From Methylobacterium sp. (GTDB lineage: Bacteria; Pseudomonadota; Alphaproteobacteria; Rhizobiales; Beijerinckiaceae): a stretch of DNA of 52,667 bases. The notes below the pieces were generated by a model that was given only the letters and a program-made list of their open reading frames with translations, searched no databases and was not told the DNA's origin. A program made the translations under genes and the position numbers. Positions 47,751-52,667 of this stretch are shown here, piece after piece; positions within the stretch are counted from its first letter, which is position 1; each line of letters starts with the position of its first letter. Location of the stretch: NCBI GenBank assembly GCA_013823325.1, contig PNLY01000032.1, positions 1-52,667 on the forward strand. The letters are read 5' to 3'.

Positions 47751-48707
47751 TCAAGCCCAGAGCCGCTCCTTCTCCAGCCCCTTGTAGAGGTCGGCCACCT
47801 GCTCGGCATAGCCGTTGAACAGCAGCGTCGGCTTGCGCTCGCGGGTGCCAAGCACCTGCTCGCTCGCCTGGCTCCAGCGCGGATGCGAGACCTCGGGGTT
47901 CACATTGGCCCAGAAGCCGTATTCGGAGGCCTGCAAGCCCTCCCAGAAGGTCTTCGGCCGCTCGGCGACGAAGCTGATCTTGCTGATCGACTTGACCGAT
48001 TTGAAGCCGTATTTCCACGGCGTGATCAGGCGCAGCGGCGCGCCGTGCTGGGTCGGAATCGGCTTGCCGTAGATGCCGGTCACCATCAGCGTCATGTCAT
48101 GCGTCGCCTCGGCCATGGTCAGCCCTTCGGTGTAGGGCCAAGGATACCAGCGCTGCGACTGGCCTGGAGCCATCTTCGGATTCATGAACGTCTGCATCTG
48201 GACGTATTTCGCGCCCGAGAGCGGCTTCGCCAGCGCGACGAGCTGCTTCAGCGGGAAGCCGGTCCACGGCACCGCCATCGACCAGGCCTCGACGCAGCGG
48301 AAGCGATAGAGCCGCTCCTGCAGACTGACCTTGCGGATGAGGTCGTCGAAGCCGATCTCGAACGGCTTCTCGACCAGCCCGTCGATCGTGATCGTCCAGG
48401 GCCGCGTCACCAGCCGCTTCGACGCTGCCGCCACCTCCTTGGAGGTGCCGAACTCGTAGAAATTGTTGTAGTTCGCCGCCAATTCCTCGTCGGTCACCGG
48501 CCGGTCGAGCGTGTAGGCCGCATTGCGCTTGGCCGGATAGAGGTCGAGCGTTGGATCGGCACCCTGTGCACCGGCGGCCTGCGGCAAGGCGGCTCCGGCG
48601 ATCAGGCCGGCGCTGCCGGCGAGCCATTGCCGGCGATTGAGGAAGACGGATTCCGATGTCGCCTGGCTTTCGGGCATTTCCCAGCCGGCGCGACGCTTGA
48701 TCAACAT
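47751..48707 (-). CDS. msrP: Protein-methionine-sulfoxide reductase catalytic subunit MsrP
   Basis: 318 residues from ATG 48707. Tat signal NRRQWLAGSAGLIAGAALPQ; molybdopterin-ligating C138 in YRFRCVEAWSMAVPW, plus YNNFYEFGTSKE, QTFMNPKMAPGQ, PTQHGAPLRLITPWKYGFKSVKSI, all strongly MsrP/YedY. It repairs oxidised methionines of periplasmic proteins using electrons from quinol via MsrQ. No msrQ gene is adjacent: ogt lies downstream and an SRPBCC gene upstream, so the heme partner must be elsewhere. A palindrome CCGTTGCAACGG (48720-48731) overlaps its ribosome site. Confidence 0.95.
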   Translation of the reverse strand: MLIKRRAGWEMPESQATSESVFLNRRQWLAGSAGLIAGAALPQAAGAQGADPTLDLYPAKRNAAYTLDRPVTDEELAANYNNFYEFGTSKEVAAASKRLVTRPWTITIDGLVEKPFEIGFDDLIRKVSLQERLYRFRCVEAWSMAVPWTGFPLKQLVALAKPLSGAKYVQMQTFMNPKMAPGQSQRWYPWPYTEGLTMAEATHDMTLMVTGIYGKPIPTQHGAPLRLITPWKYGFKSVKSISKISFVAERPKTFWEGLQASEYGFWANVNPEVSHPRWSQASEQVLGTRERKPTLLFNGYAEQVADLYKGLEKERLWA

Positions 48708-48719
48708 GACGGACATACT

Positions 48720-48731
48720 CCGTTGCAACGG
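48720..48731. promoter_or_regulatory. 12-bp palindrome CCGTTGCAACGG at the msrP ribosome site
   Basis: Perfect palindrome starting 13 bases upstream of the msrP ATG and including its GGAG. Binding or folding here could restrain msrP expression. Confidence 0.4.
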
Positions 48732-48769
48732 AGCAAGTTTAGTCGATCCGAGGGCGGGGGACCAAGTCA

Positions 48770-48796
48770 CGAGCGGGAGAGCAGCTCTCCCGCTCG
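48770..48796. terminator. Strong hairpin ending the ArsR-SRPBCC operon
   Basis: CGAGCGGGAGAGC and GCTCTCCCGCTCG are exact reverse complements around one base (effective 11-bp stem). It lies just downstream of the SRPBCC stop at 48805 (leftward) and upstream of msrP. No clear T-run on the minus strand. Confidence 0.65.
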
Positions 48797-48804
48797 CTTC
48801 TCAA

Positions 48805-49344
48805 CTACGGCAGATCGGCGAAACGCTTGGCGTAATCCGCCTCGAGCGTCTCGATCCGTGACCAGAAGGCGCGTGGCGGATTGCCCGCAAGCTTATCCTC
48901 GAGCAGGCCGAGATGCGCGTGCCAGCCGCTGGAGACGCTGGCCATCTCCGCCTTGTCGGCGAGCTTGCGATGCGTCAGGACCAGCCTCACCTTGTCACCC
49001 TCGGGGACAAGCTCGAAGGTCACTTCGGAGCTTGCGTCACCCTCGCCCGGCCAGGTCATCGCCAGCGCGGTCATCGGCTCATAGCGCGTCACGGTGCCCT
49101 TGGACGGCCAGCCCTTGTCGTTCATCTCGCGATAGCGCTCCGGCGGCTGCTCGCTGGTGATTTCGGAATGTTTGAACAGAAGATCGGCCGCGCCGCCGAC
49201 CCGAGGCTCGATCTCGCCCGAGGCGAGCCAGGTGCCGCGCTTCTCGGATTGCGTGAGATAGGACCAGACCCGTTCGAGCGGGCCGGGCAGAAGCCGCTCG
49301 AAGCGGACCGCGCCGCTCTCCAGAACCACACCGTATTCGTTCAT
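48805..49344 (-). CDS. SRPBCC domain protein (AHSA1-like)
   Basis: 179 residues from ATG 49344, GAGGAG seven bases upstream. VRFERLLPGPLERVWSYLTQSEKRGTWLASGEIEPRVGGAADLLFKH is the START/SRPBCC opening, then GTVTRYEPMTALAMTWPGEG and SGWHAHLGLLEDKLAG, as in ArsR-linked AHSA1 proteins. It follows arsR by 11 bases. Such pairs are widespread; the ligand of the SRPBCC protein is not known. Confidence 0.9.
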   Translation of the reverse strand: MNEYGVVLESGAVRFERLLPGPLERVWSYLTQSEKRGTWLASGEIEPRVGGAADLLFKHSEITSEQPPERYREMNDKGWPSKGTVTRYEPMTALAMTWPGEGDASSEVTFELVPEGDKVRLVLTHRKLADKAEMASVSSGWHAHLGLLEDKLAGNPPRAFWSRIETLEADYAKRFADLP

Positions 49345-49355
49345 GGCTATTCTCC

Positions 49356-49673
49356 TCATTCGTCTTCGGGCTTTGCGAGCTCTCGTTCCAGGCGGTCGAG
49401 CCCGGCATTCCAGAAGCCGCGCACCTGCCTGACCCAGGCGTCGAAGGCATCGAGCCCGTCGGGATCGAGTCGGTAGATCCGGCGCTGGCCGCTCACTTCG
49501 ACGCTCACCAGCCCCGCCTCCTTCAGCACCTTGAGATGCTGCGAGATCGCCGGCGCGCTCATGCCGAACTGCGCGGTGATCTCGCCCGCCGCCATGGCGC
49601 GCTGGCCCAGCATCTCGACGATGCGGCGGCGGGTCGGGTCGGCAAGGGCGGTGAAGCGATCCATGCCCTTCAT
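49356..49673 (-). CDS. ArsR/SmtB family (SdpR-like) transcriptional repressor
   Basis: 105 residues: MDRFTALADPTRRRIVEMLGQRAMAAGEITAQFGMSAPAISQHLKVLKEAGLVSVEVSGQRRIYRLDPDGLDAFDAWVRQVRGFWN, a winged helix without the metal-binding ELCVCDL motif, so it is of the non-metal SdpR type. First gene of the pair with SRPBCC; a perfect palindrome lies immediately upstream. Confidence 0.93.
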   Translation of the reverse strand: MKGMDRFTALADPTRRRIVEMLGQRAMAAGEITAQFGMSAPAISQHLKVLKEAGLVSVEVSGQRRIYRLDPDGLDAFDAWVRQVRGFWNAGLDRLERELAKPEDE

Positions 49674-49683
49674 TTAGCCGATC

Positions 49684-49695
49684 ACTTAATTAAGT
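49684..49695. promoter_or_regulatory. ArsR operator candidate ACTTAATTAAGT
   Basis: Perfect 12-bp AT-rich palindrome 11 bases before the arsR ATG, probably overlapping the -10 region and giving a very short leader. AT-rich palindromes are normal ArsR-family targets; autorepression is expected. Confidence 0.65.
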
Positions 49696-49789
49696 CAATA
49701 CGAAAATAACATGGCCGCGCAGCATGCCCTGCCCGCGCCGCGCCCGCCCCTTGCGTGGAGCCGGCTTGCCGCCTCCATTGCGGCAGGCC

Positions 49790-50734
49790 ATGAAGAGTGC
49801 CCCGTCCGCCGCCTCCCACGAGATCATGCCCAGCCGAAACGCCACCCTCGCCGGCATCCTGATGATGCTGCTCGGCATCCTCCTGTTCTCGCTCAACGAC
49901 GTGATGGGGAAATGGCTGGTCGCGACCTATACGGTCGGCCAGGTCCTCGTGCTGCGCTCGGCTGCGGCGCTGCTGGTGATCGTGCCTTTCGTCGTCAAGC
50001 AGGGCGTTCAGCGCACGCTGCGGCCGGAGCGGCCGGGCCTGCAGCTGCTGCGCGTCACGCTCGGCTCCTGCGAGGTTGCGCTGTTCTACTGGGCAGTGTC
50101 CTATCTGCCGCTCGCCGACACGATGACGCTCTGGCTGGCGGCGCCGGTCTGGGCGGTGGTTCTGGCGGCGCTGCTGCTCGGCGAGCGTGTCGACGCCGGG
50201 CGCTGGCTCGCGGTCGCTGCCGGCTTCGTCGGCGTCGCGATCGCGCTCAACCCGTCCGGCCAGAGCCTTTCCCTGCCGGCGATCATCGCGCTGGTCGGCA
50301 GCTTCTCCTTCGCGGCGATGATGATCACGGGGCGGCAATTGCGCGGCACGCCCGACGTCACGCTGGTGTTCTGGCAGACGCTCGGCGCGCTGGTGATGGG
50401 CGTCGCGCTCCTGCCTTTCGGCTGGGTGACGCCGACGCTCGCCGATCTCGGCCTGCTCGGCCTGCTCGGGATCGTCGCTATGATCGCGCATCTCTGCGTG
50501 ACGCGCTCGCTCAAGCTGGCCGAGGCCTCGGTCGTCGTGCCCTATCAGTACACGCTGATCGTCTGGGCGCTGGTTTTCGGCTGGCTCGTCTTCGGGGACT
50601 GGCCGACCTCGGCCATGCTGATCGGCTCCGCCCTGATCGTCGCCGCAGGCCTCGCTTTGCTCGTGCTCGAACGGCGAGCGAGCAGCATGACCTCTGACAC
50701 CGCCAAGGAGCGTGTTACGATCGAGCAGAACTGA
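49790..50734 (+). CDS. EamA/DMT superfamily transporter
   Basis: 314 residues, about ten helices in two EamA repeats: ILMMLLGILLFSLNDVMGKWLV, LLRVTLGSCEVALFYWAVSYLPLADTMTLWLAAPVWAVVLAALLLGERV, and the second repeat LIALVGSFSFAAMM... YQYTLIVWALVFGWLVFGDWPTSAMLIGSALIVAAGLALL. Drug/metabolite exporters of this kind move small metabolites or riboflavin-like compounds; substrate unknown. The start is uncertain (49790 or 49826); the frame also extends to 49724. Divergent from arsR. Confidence 0.87.
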   Translation: MKSAPSAASHEIMPSRNATLAGILMMLLGILLFSLNDVMGKWLVATYTVGQVLVLRSAAALLVIVPFVVKQGVQRTLRPERPGLQLLRVTLGSCEVALFYWAVSYLPLADTMTLWLAAPVWAVVLAALLLGERVDAGRWLAVAAGFVGVAIALNPSGQSLSLPAIIALVGSFSFAAMMITGRQLRGTPDVTLVFWQTLGALVMGVALLPFGWVTPTLADLGLLGLLGIVAMIAHLCVTRSLKLAEASVVVPYQYTLIVWALVFGWLVFGDWPTSAMLIGSALIVAAGLALLVLERRASSMTSDTAKERVTIEQN

Positions 50735-50754
50735 CCCGGGATGCGGGAGGTGCG

Positions 50755-51303
50755 ATGGCCGAGGCTGCGAAACCGCCGGATTTCTGGGCCTGGCTCGGCG
50801 CCGCGATCTCCCTCGTCCTCGGCCTCTGGCTGCTGATCGCCGGCTGGCGCACTCTGCCATTGGCGCGCGGCGACCTCCTGGTCGCCGACCATGTCGGCCC
50901 GATCAGCTACAGCACGCCGCTGATGCGCGTCAGTTCCGGGCGCGGGTCGAGCACTTACCGCACGCAGGACCTCTGGCTCGTCGCGATCGGCAACAACCAG
51001 CAAGTTTACTTCCAGCGCCTGTATAGGCCTGCCCGCGGGCTTTGGGTCGACGGCATCGACCGGCTCGACCCTGGCCAGCAGGTCCGCTTCCTCGTCGATC
51101 CCAACCATCAGCTCGTCTACGAAGCGACTTCGCGCGGCAAGACCTTCCTGACCTATGACGACACCGCCGAGACGCTGACCAGCGGCGCGCGGCGCTCGTT
51201 CCTGTTCGGCTTCGCCCTGCTCGGCAGCGTCGCCTGGCATCTCTGGCCGCTGGCCCTGCGCTGGTGGCGCGAGCGGCGGGGCGCCGGCGCGCCAACGTCC
51301 TGA
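50755..51303 (+). CDS. Two-helix membrane protein of unknown function
   Basis: 182 residues, ATG 50755 with GGGAGG seven bases upstream. Helix 1 is FWAWLGAAISLVLGLWLLIAGW and helix 2 FLFGFALLGSVAWHLWPLAL, enclosing a soluble loop of about 100 residues (YSTPLMRVSSGRGSSTYRTQDLWLVAIGNNQQVYFQRLYRP, VRFLVDPNHQLVYEATSRGKTFLTYDDTAE) with a beta-rich, OB/PH-like look, presumably periplasmic. No family is recognised. It is 20 bases after the DMT gene and probably cotranscribed. Confidence 0.7.
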   Translation: MAEAAKPPDFWAWLGAAISLVLGLWLLIAGWRTLPLARGDLLVADHVGPISYSTPLMRVSSGRGSSTYRTQDLWLVAIGNNQQVYFQRLYRPARGLWVDGIDRLDPGQQVRFLVDPNHQLVYEATSRGKTFLTYDDTAETLTSGARRSFLFGFALLGSVAWHLWPLALRWWRERRGAGAPTS

Positions 51304-51419
51304 TCCCGCTCACCGCCGGGGTGCCTTGCGTCGGCGTCGGGGCTCGGGGGCTGGCGCCACGGCGCCGGGCAGGCGACAAAAAGCAGCCCGCCCGAAACCT
51401 GAGCGGGCGGGAGGACTTC

Positions 51420-52553
51420 ATGGCGACGATCACCTATCTGACCACCGTCCAGTTCGGCTTCGGCGAGCTCAAGACCATCGCGCCCGGCCTGACCGAGCTG
51501 AAGATCGCGCGCCCGCTGATCGTCGCCGATCGCGGCTTGGCAGCGACCGACCTGATCCAGCGCCTGCGCGCCGCCTCGCCCTTGCTCGGGAACGCCCCGC
51601 TCTTCGTCGACACCCCGACCAACCCGACCGAGGAAGCGGTCGAGGCCGCGCTCGCGCTCTATCGCGAGCATGATTGCGACGGCCTCGTCGCCATCGGCGG
51701 CGGCTCGCCGATCGACCTCGCCAAGGGCGTCGCTTTGCTCGCCGGCCATGACGGGCCGCTCGAGACCTATGCCGCGATCCTCGGCGGCATCCCGAAGGTG
51801 ACGAGCAAGGTCGCACCGGTGATCGCCGTCCCGACCACCGCCGGCACCGGCAGCGAGGTCGGCCGCGCCGCGCTGATCACGCTGAAGGACGGCCGCAAGC
51901 TCGGCTTCATCTCGCCGCACCTGATCCCGAAGCTCGCCATCTGCGACCCCGACCTGACGCTCGGCCTGCCGGCCATGCTGACCGCCGCGACCGGCATGGA
52001 TGCGCTGACCCATTGCATCGAGACCTACTTAAGCCCGCGCGAGAATCCCCCGGCCGAGGCGATCGCGCTCGACGGCTTGAAGCGCGCTGCGCTCAATATC
52101 GAGCGCGCCACCCGCGACGGCTCCGACCGCGAGGCCCGCAAGGAGATGCTGATGGCGGCGCTGCAGGGCGGCCTCACCTTCCAGAAGGGGCTCGGCGCGG
52201 TCCACGCCCTCTCGCATCCGCTCGGAGGCCTGAAGCAGGTCTCGCTGCATCACGGCACGCTCAACGCCGTGCTGCTGCCGGCGGTGCTGCGCTTCAACGA
52301 GCAGGCTTCCGGCGCGAAATATGCGGAGATCCGTCGCGTCCTCGGCCTCTCCGCCGATGCCGACCTCGCCGCCTGGGTCGCCGGGCTGACGCAGCGCCTC
52401 GGTCTGCCGGGCTCGCTGTCGCAGATGGGCGTGCCGCGCGATGTCCTGCCCGCTATCGCCGAGGCGGCGACGCAGGACCATTCGAGCGCGACCAATCCGC
52501 GGCAGGCGAGCGCGGCGGATTACCTTGCGATGCTGGAAGCGGCGTTCGGGTAA
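51420..52553 (+). CDS. Iron-containing (type III) alcohol dehydrogenase
   Basis: 377 residues from ATG 51420 (GGGAGGACTTC upstream). NAD-binding segment DGLVAIGGGSPIDLAKGVALL (GGGSxxD), VPTTAGTGSEVGRAALIT, metal-site helices LPAMLTAATGMDALTHCIETY and GAVHALSHPLGG, plus LHHGTLNAVLLP. Substrates in the family range from ethanol, butanol and propanediol to maleylacetate and hydroxyacid-oxoacid partners; the exact one cannot be fixed. The frame is open upstream to 51264 but only this ATG has a good ribosome site. The alcohol is oxidised with NAD(P) in the cytoplasm. Confidence 0.92.
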   Translation: MATITYLTTVQFGFGELKTIAPGLTELKIARPLIVADRGLAATDLIQRLRAASPLLGNAPLFVDTPTNPTEEAVEAALALYREHDCDGLVAIGGGSPIDLAKGVALLAGHDGPLETYAAILGGIPKVTSKVAPVIAVPTTAGTGSEVGRAALITLKDGRKLGFISPHLIPKLAICDPDLTLGLPAMLTAATGMDALTHCIETYLSPRENPPAEAIALDGLKRAALNIERATRDGSDREARKEMLMAALQGGLTFQKGLGAVHALSHPLGGLKQVSLHHGTLNAVLLPAVLRFNEQASGAKYAEIRRVLGLSADADLAAWVAGLTQRLGLPGSLSQMGVPRDVLPAIAEAATQDHSSATNPRQASAADYLAMLEAAFG

Positions 52554-52569
52554 CGATCGGCGCGGGGAC

Positions 52570-52660
52570 CCCTTCTCCCGGATGGGAGAGGTGCAGGGGT
52601 GAGGGACCGCCGCTGATTGTCTAAAGCGAGGCGGCGCCGCAGGGCCTTCTGCGGTGAGGG
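52570..52660. repeat. C/G-rich extragenic repeat at the window end
   Basis: After the dehydrogenase stop comes a CTCCC-GGAT-GGGAG hairpin within CCTTCTCCCGGATGGGAG (52571-52588), then GTGAGGGAC and a second hairpin CCGCAG...CTGCGG (52637-52654). This is the usual look of the CTTCTCCC-type intergenic repeats of this order; the element may continue beyond the window. Confidence 0.55.
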
Positions 52661-52667
52661 CAGTCGC

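Noticed and set aside
47367..49160. 597-codon forward open frame across ogt, msrP and SRPBCC
   Set aside because: Crosses three well-identified genes and their intergenic hairpins; composition is typical of antisense frames.

Overview
The window is GC-rich chromosomal DNA with short gaps, many start/stop overlaps and a gene set typical of Alphaproteobacteria of the order Hyphomicrobiales: divK-pleD, the EipB (DUF1849), DUF3572 and DUF1489 families, DinB with a zinc-ribbon head, ClpS-ClpA, a phasin and UrtA. A Bosea/Methylobacterium-like genome is the best guess, but genus cannot be fixed from sequence reading alone. I see no phage, transposase, CRISPR, rRNA or tRNA. About 58 genes can be supported; several true starts are GTG or TTG.

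Layout. 1-1.2 kb: the start of a urea ABC transporter operon (urtA, leftward, leaving the window) behind a sigma-54 promoter, then a tiny ORF whose leader is a 17-nt perfect complement of the 16S rRNA 3' tail, closed by a strong hairpin. 1.3-11.7 kb: a conserved housekeeping block (rnr, DUF983, Nudix, rpmG; divK-pleD; DUF3572-dinB), interrupted at 5.2-7.9 kb by small accessory genes including a secreted glycine-rich protein made of 28-residue repeats. 11.6-19.1 kb: eipB; a divergent TetR/SDR pair with paired operators; a coupled RidA-GDPD-FemAB-like-HIT run; and an ECF41 sigma factor cassette with two AhpD-like genes and a matching promoter. 19.2-25.6 kb: an M48 protease, AzlCD exporter, clpS-clpA with a small membrane protein gene, and a phasin. 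26-31.4 kb: a PBP5-type carboxypeptidase with SPOR domain, a VWA/J-domain pair, panC, and two envelope proteins of unknown role. 31.7-41.7 kb: DUF1489, SDRs, an APH(6)-like kinase, an MCC-type biotin carboxylase subunit, a thiosulfate uptake/sulfurtransferase pair, a small CDF-like protein and DUF2254. 41.8-52.6 kb: a kelch protein, a low-GC methyltransferase, a gated membrane protein opposite an Lrp regulator, GNAT, an orphan Bug-type binding protein, ogt, msrP without msrQ, an ArsR-SRPBCC pair, a DMT exporter and an iron-type alcohol dehydrogenase.

The genes do not form one pathway. The most informative parts are regulatory: the anti-SD-complementary mini-ORF, the complete ECF41 circuit, several palindromic operators next to the regulators that probably bind them, and a family of palindromic intergenic repeats with a conserved loop and covarying stems.
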